This document shows, in pieces, positions 52,464 through 61,379 of a DNA stretch of 64,000 nt; position 1 is the first letter of the stretch; the number at the start of each line of letters is the position of its first letter. The position numbers were made by a program, and so were the translations under genes. Where the stretch lies: contig OZ241385.1 in NCBI GenBank assembly GCA_965200825.1, positions 1,860,001 to 1,924,000 of the forward strand, given 5' to 3'. A model generated the notes under the pieces. The model had not been told where the DNA came from. It saw only the letters and a list, made by a program, of their open reading frames with translations, and made no database searches. The DNA is from Bin80 sp026709335 (lineage in GTDB: Bacteria; Bacteroidota; Rhodothermia; Rhodothermales; Bin80).

Positions 52464-54710
52464 TCAGTGGGATCGATGCCTCTCTGCTGATTCAGTGATT
52501 TCCGTCACAAGATATTCAGCTCCATAAACATGTTGCAATGAGGCAAGGATTGCACGGGTATCCACTGATACTGCACGGGCCGTTTGATCCGAAAATATAT
52601 ACACATTCGACAGTGATTCAATGTTTCCGTCAAATATCAGCCCTACAATCTCCAGATCCCGATTCAACAATGGAGATCCGGAATTACCACCCGTAATATC
52701 ATTCGTACTTACCATATTCAGTGGTGTCGAGAGAGGGAGGCTGTTCGGGGGATCCAACCAGCGCTCTGGAAGATCCCACGGTGTACCCGTTGTATTCATA
52801 TTCCGATACGCATAATAGTGATCATACAAGCCATAAAATGTTGTAAATGCAGGTGCATATGTCCCATTATACACATAACCGCCAACACGTCCATCGGAAA
52901 TTCTAAGCGAAAAGGAAGCATCTGGCGGGACATTGGTTCCGTACAATGCAAACCGTAATGAAGCAAACTCTGCAACCAACAGATCCTCTCTGTTTTTGAG
53001 ACTCTCCGCCTGCCGCTGAGCCGTAAAATACAAGGGAGCAAGCGCACTGATCACCGGAACCACAGGATCATTACTATTCAAAAATCCCTCATCAAGCAGT
53101 GTCGCAAATCCTGCGGAATCCCGGAGGACCGTCGTTGCTACAATTCTGGCAGCCAGACTGTCAATTGTAAGTCCTCCCAATATGCTGCGCATGGTTGGAT
53201 CCTGTTCACCTAACGCCTCCTGGAGTTCATGAAATCGAAGGGTAATCAATATTTGATCTACCTCTGCAGGAAAATCTTCCAATGCCATTGCATCCTCACG
53301 AATTTCATCAATTGCATCTTGATCTACATATCCGCGCCGCTGCAGATTTGCATAATAGTATCCATAGAGAGCACGTGTGAGAATGCGGGACCCGATAGAT
53401 GTTCCGAAAAAAGTGAATGCAGACAAGCGATTTGCCTCCGCACGTTTAGATAACTGAAGCTCATCTAGGTCCTGGAATATAGTGCCATACCGTGCCGACA
53501 GCGAATCTGATTTGAAAAGATCCTCCCGGATCTGATTCACTGCTGCACTACGACGTGCAATCAATGTGTCGTTTCGAAGCCCGTCCAATTGCCCCTCGAG
53601 TGCCTTGAGAGAATTGCTGACACTAAACCACATATTATTAACCACATCTGCCCCGGGTTCTTCCATGTCCCTGTAGAATCTTAAGAGTTCGGCGCGATGG
53701 TCCAGTGCCTCAACTTGATGAATCAGTGTATAATCTCGTTCAAACATCAACTGTGAAACGCTGCCCAAACGGCTGGTAGATCCGGGATTCCCTACAACGA
53801 ATACTGCATCATCAACTGCCGCACCATTCGTGCTCCATGCGTAATGGTTTGGGGTCTCTACAGGGTTGCCGGATTGATCATAGGCTCGAAAAAATGCCAT
53901 GTCCAGCGTATAGCGAGGGAATGTAAAATTGTCTTTCTCTCCACCAAAATACCCCAGCTGTTTTTCGGGAGCCATGACTAAGCGCACATCCTCATAACGC
54001 CGATAGGTGTAGGCTGCATATCGCTCTCCACTATATAGTTCAACCACCTCAACTTGAAGTGTGGAATCTCGCATCTTGGCAGCCAGTGTCATTTCGTCTT
54101 CAATCTCTGAGGCCTTATTCCTACGCACCATGACCCGTTCATTGTCCCCCCGTACAGCATTGCCTGCACGGTGTACTCGATGAGTGACGTCTGTTATTTC
54201 CCACAGTTGTTCTACATAGAGGTCAGGGATTTTTCGTTCATCGGATGTCGTTTCTGCCAAAAATCCAGTTTCCAGAAGATTCTCTCCTTCGAGAGTCACA
54301 TCAGCAATACTCTCGCGGGCACAGTGATGATTTGTCAAAATCAATCCCTGCCCCGAAACAAAACTGGCAGAGCATTGAGTTCCAAACCTCAATGCTCCCA
54401 GCCTGGCTTTTGCAAACCAGGCAGAATCGGCATCCAACCCGTACTCCTCAGCAAACCAGTCAACAGGCGGATTATCAAACGTCCACATTTTACCTCCATC
54501 AAATCGACCAAGGTCAACATCAAATTGATCCACTGACGGAGTGAATGGTGAGTTTTGTTCACCTATCAAAGCAGTGGAGGTCTGGGGAGATTCCTTAATC
54601 AGAGGTTCGCTGACCACATTGACAACTTCAACCGCAGCAGGTGTGCAACCTGCCACGACTGCCAAACAAAAGAGGGAAGCCGCGATGTAACCTTTGTACC
54701 CAAGATTCAT
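52464..54710 (-). CDS. S46-family dipeptidyl-peptidase (DPP7-like)
   Basis: About 748 residues, a lipoprotein by its N-terminus (AVVAGC). The trypsin-like active-site segments are present: LILTNHHCARES for the His, NFTFPRYTLDMAFFRAYD for the Asp, and TGGNSGSPLLN for the Ser. A large helical region of about 300 residues lies between the Asp and Ser regions, as in DPP7 and DPP11. After the Ser, LIFDGNIES has Gly where DPP11 enzymes have Arg, so DPP7-like preference for hydrophobic P1 residues is more likely than acidic. ATG 54710 overlaps the previous stop as ATGA; the longer frame from 54815 would lack a signal peptide. It should release dipeptides from peptides outside the inner membrane. Confidence 0.93.
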   Translation of the reverse strand: MNLGYKGYIAASLFCLAVVAGCTPAAVEVVNVVSEPLIKESPQTSTALIGEQNSPFTPSVDQFDVDLGRFDGGKMWTFDNPPVDWFAEEYGLDADSAWFAKARLGALRFGTQCSASFVSGQGLILTNHHCARESIADVTLEGENLLETGFLAETTSDERKIPDLYVEQLWEITDVTHRVHRAGNAVRGDNERVMVRRNKASEIEDEMTLAAKMRDSTLQVEVVELYSGERYAAYTYRRYEDVRLVMAPEKQLGYFGGEKDNFTFPRYTLDMAFFRAYDQSGNPVETPNHYAWSTNGAAVDDAVFVVGNPGSTSRLGSVSQLMFERDYTLIHQVEALDHRAELLRFYRDMEEPGADVVNNMWFSVSNSLKALEGQLDGLRNDTLIARRSAAVNQIREDLFKSDSLSARYGTIFQDLDELQLSKRAEANRLSAFTFFGTSIGSRILTRALYGYYYANLQRRGYVDQDAIDEIREDAMALEDFPAEVDQILITLRFHELQEALGEQDPTMRSILGGLTIDSLAARIVATTVLRDSAGFATLLDEGFLNSNDPVVPVISALAPLYFTAQRQAESLKNREDLLVAEFASLRFALYGTNVPPDASFSLRISDGRVGGYVYNGTYAPAFTTFYGLYDHYYAYRNMNTTGTPWDLPERWLDPPNSLPLSTPLNMVSTNDITGGNSGSPLLNRDLEIVGLIFDGNIESLSNVYIFSDQTARAVSVDTRAILASLQHVYGAEYLVTEITESAERHRSH

Positions 54711-55810
54711 CTGTTCTGCCAACGCGATTGTTCTGCCAATTCTTCTACGATATTCTTGGCATTCAGTGGTGATCTCAGTAACGAAAGAATACCTGCTGTG
54801 GACATGCCCACACAACGTAGCCCCTCTTGCGTATGTGCATTATCAAATGATATTCCTAAAATTTCCATGTCTATATCGATGATCGCAACCCCCATCTCGG
54901 CACATTCACCTGCTACGGAGAAATTCAATGCAGTAGAGAGATCACTTCCTGCGATCAACGATTTCAATTCAGCTGGTAAAGCCCAACTACTCATAGCCCC
55001 ATGTGAATGATGTAAATCCAGTATCCCGTACATGGTAGTGAAAGAGGGAGACACAGTGCCATTGTAGTCAAATCTGTCTAATATGGTTACTCGTGTGAAT
55101 GATTCATCCTTGCTGAACACTGTTGCATAAAGTCTTTCCCGATAACGAGGGGGGCGATCGTTCCAGGCAAAATAGCTCTCCGTGTCCAGAAGCTGATCAT
55201 TTTTATCGTATACTCGAAATAGTGCAAAATCCATGGCATACCTAGGGTAGACACTATCCTCATCTCCAAAATTCTCCAGCTCTATCGGAGGGATAAATAC
55301 AAGCCTCACATCATCATAGACGCGCCAACTATACTTCCAGTAACTCCCATGACCTCGACCTTTATGGATCTGACTCTGCATATCGGGTTCAACATTCGGG
55401 AAAGTATCACCGGGATTCTCAATCTTTTTGATGCCGCTTAACTGGCGCACCTTGAGTCCTTCAAGTCTGTGCTCTTGTGACAGTTCATCAGCAACAAACA
55501 AAGTATCCCCGGGGCGAATCCATGTATCCAAAGACCGTAAGCATGCCGCACTGGTCACCGCCAGCCCATTTGCACTGACAAGTGCCGCAGCGCATCCGGG
55601 TAACTGAAGTGTTCCTAGAAGGGCATTCTCAACCCAGTCTGTATCAGGGAGCCCTACCCCCTCTGCCGTTCCTGCATTTGCCTGGAAGTCCCATATATGG
55701 CTCATCAGGAGAGAATCGCTTGTACTTGCAGCAGTGGTGATCTGCCTTGCCTGGACTGATGGAAACAATGTAAAGACAATCAATCCCCACAGGATGGAAC
55801 AATTCTTCAT
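54707..55810 (-). CDS. Shortened S46-like pseudopeptidase
   Basis: A 367-residue secreted protein with a signal peptide (ILWGLIVFTLFPSVQA). It is clearly S46-related: VYPRYAMDFALFRVYD matches the Asp region, YNGTVSPSFTTMYGILDLHHS matches the next conserved segment, and MEILGISFDNA follows the Ser site. But TNHHC is replaced by TSAAC (86-90) and GNSGSP by GECAEMGVA (301-309), so catalytic His and Ser are gone. The whole helical domain is missing, which halves the length. The frame is uninterrupted over 1.1 kb and coupled by ATGA to an intact S46 gene, so it is probably a maintained non-catalytic partner rather than a pseudogene. Confidence 0.85.
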   Translation of the reverse strand: MKNCSILWGLIVFTLFPSVQARQITTAASTSDSLLMSHIWDFQANAGTAEGVGLPDTDWVENALLGTLQLPGCAAALVSANGLAVTSAACLRSLDTWIRPGDTLFVADELSQEHRLEGLKVRQLSGIKKIENPGDTFPNVEPDMQSQIHKGRGHGSYWKYSWRVYDDVRLVFIPPIELENFGDEDSVYPRYAMDFALFRVYDKNDQLLDTESYFAWNDRPPRYRERLYATVFSKDESFTRVTILDRFDYNGTVSPSFTTMYGILDLHHSHGAMSSWALPAELKSLIAGSDLSTALNFSVAGECAEMGVAIIDIDMEILGISFDNAHTQEGLRCVGMSTAGILSLLRSPLNAKNIVEELAEQSRWQNR

Positions 55811-55837
55811 AAATCTATATTGACACGTGGTTTGTTT

Positions 55838-55920
55838 GCCGGAGTGGCGGAATTGGTAGACGCGCAGGTCTTAGGAACCTGTGTCCACTGGATGTGTGGG
55901 TTCGAGTCCCACCTCCGGCA
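55838..55920 (+). tRNA. tRNA-Leu (TAG anticodon)
   Basis: An 83-bp type II tRNA. The acceptor stem GCCGGAG pairs with CTCCGGC, and the discriminator base is A. The D-arm contains GGTAGACGC, the anticodon loop is CTTAGGA (TAG), and the T-arm is GGGTTCGAGTCCC. CCA is not encoded. The long variable arm fits leucine. Confidence 0.96.
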
Positions 55921-55938
55921 CTAATAATAAATCCGCAA

Positions 55939-56307
55939 TCAAGAATGATTCTCACTGCTTGGCACGAATTTCATAGACAGTGAATTTACGCAATGACGCG
56001 TATTTTTGACTGTAAACATTTCTCCCGTGAATACATGCCCGAGATGTGCATTGCAATTCGCACAGACAATTTCTGTGCGACGTCCGTCTGCATCAGGCAC
56101 ACGGCGAACCTGGCCCGGAATTTCGTCATCAAAACTGAGCCATCCGCATCCAGAGCGGAATTTGCTCTCTGATCGATAGAGAGGGGCGTCGCATTGCCGA
56201 CAAATATAGATACCAGGGACATAATGGTCATAGTACTCTCCGGTAAAAGGGCGTTCAGTCCCTTTCCCTATAATGACGTATGCCTCTTCCGGTGTAAGTT
56301 TATTCAT
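55939..56307 (-). CDS. msrB: Peptide methionine (R)-S-oxide reductase MsrB
   Basis: A 122-residue selenium-free MsrB that reduces methionine-R-sulfoxide in proteins. Zinc ligands appear as CRQCDAP and CANCNAH. The catalytic Cys lies in RHCVNSLSMKF, and SGCGWLSFDDEI and GHVFTGE are typical. Single-domain, cytosolic (no signal). It lies 19 bp from the tRNA on the opposite strand, and the SDR gene is 54 bp upstream on the same strand. Confidence 0.96.
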   Translation of the reverse strand: MNKLTPEEAYVIIGKGTERPFTGEYYDHYVPGIYICRQCDAPLYRSESKFRSGCGWLSFDDEIPGQVRRVPDADGRRTEIVCANCNAHLGHVFTGEMFTVKNTRHCVNSLSMKFVPSSENHS

Positions 56308-56360
56308 TAGATCTTGATTTTATCTTTGCTACTGAGTCTTTGTGGGAATGTTGCCCATTA

Positions 56361-57182
56361 TTATGGTGCCGGGCGTAGCGGGTCCGGGTGCTTGAATGTA
56401 TATCCCAAACGGGTCTTCACTTTATCCGCTATCACCACCTTGTTTGACTGTGCTCCTCCACTCTGAATGACGGGCGGCGGAATATTGAGATGAAGGGCCG
56501 CGTGGGTATAAAAATCGGCTCTGGATGGATGCTGATCTGCACATACATTGAAAATTTCTCCCCAACAATTCTGTTCAATCACCTCCATTGCGACTCCGAC
56601 CGCATCATCCCGGTGCAACATGTTCACGACATTTTCTGGGTTACGCAAAAAGCGCCCAGACCAGAATTTTCCAGGTTTGCGTTTGTAGCCATAGAGTCCG
56701 GCATAACGTAATATTGTAGTCTCGAAACCTGATGAATGCCTTAAGATTTTCTCTGCCGCCAAAAGTGCAGCGCCCGACGCGGAAGCTGGAGGTTGCATAC
56801 CCGCATCCTGCTCCCTAACAACACCCGCACTATACACACTTGTTGAACTGACGAACAAAACTCTTTGCACATCTCCCCGCTCCAAATAAGATAGAAGGGA
56901 GGCTATAGCATCCTCCATGAATCTCCCTACATCTTTGCGCCTGCGACCAGGAGGAAAATTGATCACCATTGCCTCCGAATCAAAAAAATCACGGCGGCCC
57001 TGCCCCTGCAGATTTGGGGTTAATTTCAAGAGATACGGTTCAATCCCATCCGATAAAAAGCCGGTGAGTTTTGATTCACTTGTCGTTGCCCCTCGTACAC
57101 GCCAACCCTGCGCCAGAAGGCGTTTGGCCAGCGGATAACCGACAAATCCGCATCCCAGGATACTGATGGTTGTTGGTTTCAT
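56361..57182 (-). CDS. NAD-dependent epimerase/SDR-like protein (YeeZ type)
   Basis: About 273 residues. The Rossmann motif is ISILGCGFVGYPLAKRLL, followed by GWRVRGATTS. VLFVSSTSVYSAG holds the SDR Ser/Tyr-like region, and ILRYAGLYG and NVCADQHPSR are typical of the atypical extended SDRs annotated as YeeZ-like. The canonical YxxxK is not obvious, so a dehydrogenase or epimerase reaction is not certain. Two in-frame ATGs exist at 57188 and 57182. It is probably co-transcribed with msrB. Confidence 0.85.
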   Translation of the reverse strand: MKPTTISILGCGFVGYPLAKRLLAQGWRVRGATTSESKLTGFLSDGIEPYLLKLTPNLQGQGRRDFFDSEAMVINFPPGRRRKDVGRFMEDAIASLLSYLERGDVQRVLFVSSTSVYSAGVVREQDAGMQPPASASGAALLAAEKILRHSSGFETTILRYAGLYGYKRKPGKFWSGRFLRNPENVVNMLHRDDAVGVAMEVIEQNCWGEIFNVCADQHPSRADFYTHAALHLNIPPPVIQSGGAQSNKVVIADKVKTRLGYTFKHPDPLRPAP

Positions 57183-57242
57183 GATCATGTAACAAATGGA
57201 GTGTACGCGAGTACTCAGTGCCAGGTATCAATATAAAAAATA

Positions 57243-57710
57243 ATGGAGCTACTTGACCCAGCAGTAAAACGAGTTTGGACTATTAAAGGGCTACTGGGTT
57301 GGGGGATTTTGCTTCCGGTCACTGCAACAGTGGATGTGATCCTGTTTTTCTTAGACAATAGCAGTTTTCTCCCCGGTCTGTGGACAGGAATTTTATTTGT
57401 GACCTGTTTATTGTGGGTTCTCATCATCCCGAAACTGCGTTACCGATACTGGAGATATGAATTGAGAGACGAAGACCTCTATGCAATCCGGGGAATTTGG
57501 AACCGCGTACAAACTATCGTTCCCCTCCGGCGCATCCAACACTTGGATGTTGAGCAAGATCTGATTGAAGGAAACTTTGATATCGCACGCTTGGTAGTGC
57601 ATACCGCTGGAACCCGAAGCACCGATGTAGTTGTTCCAGGTCTCCCTTACGACGAAGCGGTTCGACTACGCGACACTGTGCGGGACTTCATTTCACAGTA
57701 TATGGATTGA
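57243..57710 (+). CDS. PH-domain (YdbS-like) membrane protein
   Basis: 155 residues with two N-terminal membrane helices (about 15-35 and 45-65) followed by one bacterial PH domain (bPH2/DUF304), recognised by DLYAIRGIWNRVQTIVPLRRIQHLDV and FDIARLVVHTAGT. The stop is 3 bp before the ATG of the larger PH-domain gene, forming the usual YdbS-YdbT type pair. The function of such pairs is poorly defined; a role in the membrane or in protection against antimicrobial peptides is known for some Bacillus members. It is divergent from the SDR gene. Confidence 0.88.
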   Translation: MELLDPAVKRVWTIKGLLGWGILLPVTATVDVILFFLDNSSFLPGLWTGILFVTCLLWVLIIPKLRYRYWRYELRDEDLYAIRGIWNRVQTIVPLRRIQHLDVEQDLIEGNFDIARLVVHTAGTRSTDVVVPGLPYDEAVRLRDTVRDFISQYMD

Positions 57711-57713
57711 TTG

Positions 57714-59177
57714 ATGGAAGAACCCTCAGCGGAATTTCGCCGACTGCATCCGCTCACGTTCGTGCACTATGTGTTTCTGGCAATTGTCGGCTTTGTAATT
57801 AGCTTTTTCTCTTCAACTGACACAGGAGTTATTTCAACCCCCTTCCTGATCTTCGCCATCGTTTATATCATTATCGTTGGCCCTTTCTCGATTGCAAAGT
57901 ACATTCGATTCCGTTATTACGCGACTAATGATGAGATTGTCATCTACTACGGGGTATTTAAACGGGTTCGACGCAATATCCCTTCGGATCGGATTCAGAA
58001 CGTCTCGATTCAGCGCAACCTACTCTCCCGAATCTTGGGCACGGCTTCGGTCAAGATTGAAACTGCAGGAACCGCAAGTGCCGAAGGCGTTCTGGCTTTT
58101 GTTGGAATCCAGGAAGCAGAACGCCTGCGAAATCTGTTCCGAACTGTACAAACGACAGCGACCATTGAGGAAAATGGTTCTACGCTGCCAGGGTTCCATA
58201 TGCCTTTGCAGCGAGTCGCTCTCGCGGGTATTTATCAGTTCTCCTTTGCTCTTATTGCAGTCGTGTACACTCTGTTTTTCCAGCTGATCTCCCTTGATGT
58301 CATCGATCTTGACAAGCTTGGAATCTGGCTGACTGAACGCTTCTTTTCAGGTGAAATCGTGACAGGTTCCTGGCCAATCATAGCCGCTACATTCATCTTA
58401 CCTGTATTGATTGGGGGCTGGATATTGGGTTTTCTTCAATATCTGATCCGATTTTACAATTTCCGTATGGAACTCGGTCCAATAAAGATTTATCGGAAAT
58501 TCGGCCTTCTCACCATCCGCGAAAGCACCCTGCCCTATAAACGTGTTCAGTCTTTTCTGATTCGCTCCAACCCGGTAATGAGGCTTCGCCGCTGGTATCG
58601 GTTAGAAATACAAACTCTTGGCCTAGAAAGTGGCGAACGTGGATTTCAACCCGCAATGCCTTTCGCCAAGTGGAGCGAAATCACTTCGCTTGCTCCTCAA
58701 ATTCGACCATTCACTCTTCCTGACACTTATTCAAACGTCAGCAGGCGAACAATTCAAAGATATTCCATCCGTTATAGCCTGATGATTGCGATTCCCCTTG
58801 TCATTCTGTTCGTATTGTGGTCGGAGAATGCTCTCTGGGGGTTCTGTCTTCTACCGCTTGCATGGGGGATATCTTGGATGCAGTATCTATGCCACCAATG
58901 GACATTTCATGATGGCAACCTGCTGATTCGACGTCGCATATTCAGCCAGCAATTCTGGATTGTACCTGTGGAACGCTTCCAGGCATTTGAAATCACAGCT
59001 TCGTTTTTTCAACGGCGGATGGGGTTGTGTACTCTGATTGTAGATACAGCTGGTGCAGGAAATTTTCGTTATCCTCGGATCATTGATCTAAAAATGGATG
59101 ATGCGAAACATCTTTTTGGCAGCCTATACGATGCCTTCCAGAAGAAAGATAGAAATGGAGCCCAATCCTCGGCCTAA
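57714..59177 (+). CDS. Multi-PH-domain (YdbT-like) membrane protein
   Basis: About 487 residues with three bPH2 domains separated by paired membrane helices. Recognisable units are DEIVIYYGVFKRVRRNIPSD, KIYRKFGLLTIRESTLPYKR and NLLIRRRIFSQQFWIVPVER, each followed by a hydrophobic V-Q-S/A-F-type strand. Membrane pairs lie at about 20-60, 165-240 and 355-385. A TTG codon at 57711 precedes the better ATG 57714. It is translationally adjacent to the small PH protein (3-bp gap), so the two probably form a complex. Confidence 0.9.
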   Translation: MEEPSAEFRRLHPLTFVHYVFLAIVGFVISFFSSTDTGVISTPFLIFAIVYIIIVGPFSIAKYIRFRYYATNDEIVIYYGVFKRVRRNIPSDRIQNVSIQRNLLSRILGTASVKIETAGTASAEGVLAFVGIQEAERLRNLFRTVQTTATIEENGSTLPGFHMPLQRVALAGIYQFSFALIAVVYTLFFQLISLDVIDLDKLGIWLTERFFSGEIVTGSWPIIAATFILPVLIGGWILGFLQYLIRFYNFRMELGPIKIYRKFGLLTIRESTLPYKRVQSFLIRSNPVMRLRRWYRLEIQTLGLESGERGFQPAMPFAKWSEITSLAPQIRPFTLPDTYSNVSRRTIQRYSIRYSLMIAIPLVILFVLWSENALWGFCLLPLAWGISWMQYLCHQWTFHDGNLLIRRRIFSQQFWIVPVERFQAFEITASFFQRRMGLCTLIVDTAGAGNFRYPRIIDLKMDDAKHLFGSLYDAFQKKDRNGAQSSA

Positions 59178-59756
59178 CCTGTTCCAGTCGATGATCATAA
59201 GTAGTGATTTTGTCCTCCGAGTACCGTTCACTTCCATTGGCTCTATTGGCATAAATGACAGAAAGCCCCTGAGAGAATTGTGAGGCTCATGGACTTTGGG
59301 TTATATCACCTCGCTGTGTATTTCTCAAAACTGTTCCGAATGAGTTTGAATAATGCTGTTCCAACTCGTTTGTGTTTAGCACCTTACAGTAGATTTTTCG
59401 ATTTGTACTCAATATTGGAACTCTCTCCAAATTGAACATGACAAAATTAAATAGCATCTCACGCAATTCTCTATTCAGGCCGTTGTCCCACAACATTCGG
59501 GGTTGCCTCCTTTCATTATCTTCGCTATCGCCCTGATTCACAGAGGTTCTTCGTTATCACATCGCCGATCCGCAACAGAAAATAACCCCGACCTTCTTGG
59601 GGCATCTCTCCAATGATCCTGCCACTATGTTAAGAGTGGATTCAATTTCCTGCTAAACTGATCGCCGTGGAACAAAATTTTTGATGTGATGTCATAGTCT
59701 AATTCTCCGTGCGATTTACATACTCAATACTTCATCAACCTTTGTAGCCTACAACC
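59178..59756 (+). other. 579-bp region without a recognisable gene
   Basis: One 84-codon minus-strand frame (59287-59541) exists but shows no family, signal or ribosome site, and I do not call it. No clear repeats were seen. The region upstream of 59757 may hold the promoter of the coiled-coil gene. Confidence 0.4.
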
Positions 59757-60335
59757 ATGGATACCACAACTCTTACCATCATCATTACTGCAACATTGGG
59801 CGTTTTTACCATCATTGGGACGATACTGGGTATCGTACTCCCATTTGTGCAGCGGGTAGAAGGCAGAGTTACCGCTTCTGTCGCCGAAGTTAAATCCGAC
59901 TTGACCGCTTCTATTGACAAACTTGATGCGAAGTTTACGGATTCCATTGAAAGGCTGGAGACGAAGATCGAAGATTCCACTGAAAGGCTGGACATGAAAA
60001 TCGAAAACCTACGGACTGAAATGAAAGAAGACCATGGAAAGCTAGATACGAAAATCGAAAACCTACGGACTGAAATGAAAGAAGACCATGGAAAGCTAGA
60101 TACGAAAATCGAAAACCTACGGACTGAAATGAAAGAAGACCATGGAAAGCTAGATACGAAAATCGAAAACCTACGGACTGAAATGAAAGAAGATCACGGA
60201 AAGCTTGGGGCACGGCTTGAACGTATGAGCGAACAAGACCTCAAAATGAATGGCATGATACACAAAATTGCTGGGCATTTATTCGGGGTAAGAGATATTG
60301 TCTTGGATGACGTTGGAGAGAATGGCGGCATTTGA
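59757..60335 (+). CDS. Membrane-anchored coiled-coil protein with tandem repeats
   Basis: 192 residues: one N-terminal membrane helix (TLTIIITATLGVFTIIGTIL), then a long coiled coil. The first part has diverged heptads (DKLDAKFTDSIERLETKIED). Four 18-residue units KIENLRTEMKEDHGKLDT follow, and then a short tail (GARLERMSEQDLKMNGMIHK). It is similar in plan to small XhlA-like or t-SNARE-like bacterial proteins, but not assignable. The coding frame is clean and the repeat length is a multiple of three, so variation in copy number keeps the frame. Confidence 0.72.
   Translation: MDTTTLTIIITATLGVFTIIGTILGIVLPFVQRVEGRVTASVAEVKSDLTASIDKLDAKFTDSIERLETKIEDSTERLDMKIENLRTEMKEDHGKLDTKIENLRTEMKEDHGKLDTKIENLRTEMKEDHGKLDTKIENLRTEMKEDHGKLGARLERMSEQDLKMNGMIHKIAGHLFGVRDIVLDDVGENGGI
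59997..60212 (+). repeat. 54-bp tandem repeat, four copies
   Basis: Three identical copies (59997-60050, 60051-60104, 60105-60158) and a fourth with a few changes near its end (60159-60212). Near-identity at the DNA level, including third codon positions, indicates recent expansion by slippage or unequal exchange. Confidence 0.92.
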
Positions 60336-60860
60336 TCGCCGTGAATGACAGAGATCAAGAAGTTGCGCCCTTCTCAATCTCCTGTACTCGAAATCCTCCA
60401 GTTATCCGTGTCTCTTTCTCTCCTAACTGGCCTTATACAGCAGTAGATCAGATCCTTTAAGAAAATGCATCTCGAATGCATCTTCTACCTTAAGAAACTT
60501 GTCGATCTCTCGGCAATTTCGACAAAGGAACGATCTTTCTCACTTTCTTGGAGCAAAAATAACTTTTACCCGTCAATTGATCTTCTCTACAAGATCTATA
60601 ACCGCTATCATAGTGTAAAACATTCGTTTTCCAAGCTGGTCGTGATATTTTGAACGCTTTCTCCGAGTTACAGGCTTCCAAACCAGATTGTAACTCTGAT
60701 ACATCATACACCTGCCAATGCCTGCCCGGCAGGGATCATGAGAACCTCCTCTCTTGCTTCCAATTCGGAGAAGAGTCGATCGAGATACGAACCAGGAAGA
60801 GCTCCCAACCCTCTCCATCCAAGCCGTGGGCATTAGAGATCAATCATCCACTTGGCAAGG
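60336..60860 (+). other. 525-bp region without a recognisable gene
   Basis: Short frames occur on both strands but none has a credible start, composition or family. A 7-bp inverted repeat TTGTCGA/TCGACAA is present at 60499-60525 and may end the transcript of the coiled-coil gene. Confidence 0.4.
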
Positions 60861-61211
60861 CTAGAAACGATGAATCCCCTCTTTGCGAAATGCATCTATA
60901 ATTCCTGGATCATGACTACCACAGATAAGCTTCTTCTGCCCGGCGTGTGGCAGTGCGTTAATCTGCGCATGATCCGTTCGAAAGACCAGTACTTGATCCG
61001 TAAGCCATTTCTCTATGGCAGGATTTGAAGCATTGTAGGGAAAGTTTAAAATGGCCTTTCCAGGATCAAACCCATTCAGTGCTTTGGTGAAATAATCTAG
61101 GCAGCGCATAATCAGATTCTTTGTGACCTGTAGCGGCACCTCGGTTTGGTTCTGGTACATATACCCATGAGGTATGACTTCATGCCCACGCATAACAAAT
61201 TCGTTCCAAAG
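60861..61211 (-). pseudogene. Polysaccharide deacetylase fragment
   Basis: About 117 codons beginning LWNEFVMRGHEVIPHGYMYQ right after a stop. The RGHEV-x-HGY segment is the second NodB motif of polysaccharide deacetylases, and LNGFDPGKAILNFPYNAS resembles the following conserved Pro-Tyr region. The first NodB motif with the metal-binding Asp pair is missing, so the fragment cannot be active. A downstream family-like end is present (LICGSHDPGIIDAF). It could be the remnant of a deletion; the bases up to the next sulfatase show no more of the gene. Confidence 0.6.
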
Positions 61212-61379
61212 TCACCTACCGGATAACGATGTTAGTCGTCGGGTGGAACAAAGTCATTGCGATGGGCCGTAGCAGTGACGTTGATACAGGCCGACAACCC
61301 GCGTCCCTCAAAAATTTCACGATTTTTGAAGACTGGAAGAGGTGTGTGAAACTTTTCTTTTTAAACGAATTCCCTATGT

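Noticed and set aside
59287..59541. 84-codon minus-strand frame in the gap after the PH-domain genes
   Set aside because: No ribosome site, family, or signal; composition looks non-coding.
59935..60213. Minus-strand repeat-rich frame opposite the coiled-coil gene
   Set aside because: It is the mirror of the tandem repeat; the plus-strand reading gives a sensible coiled coil with a membrane anchor.
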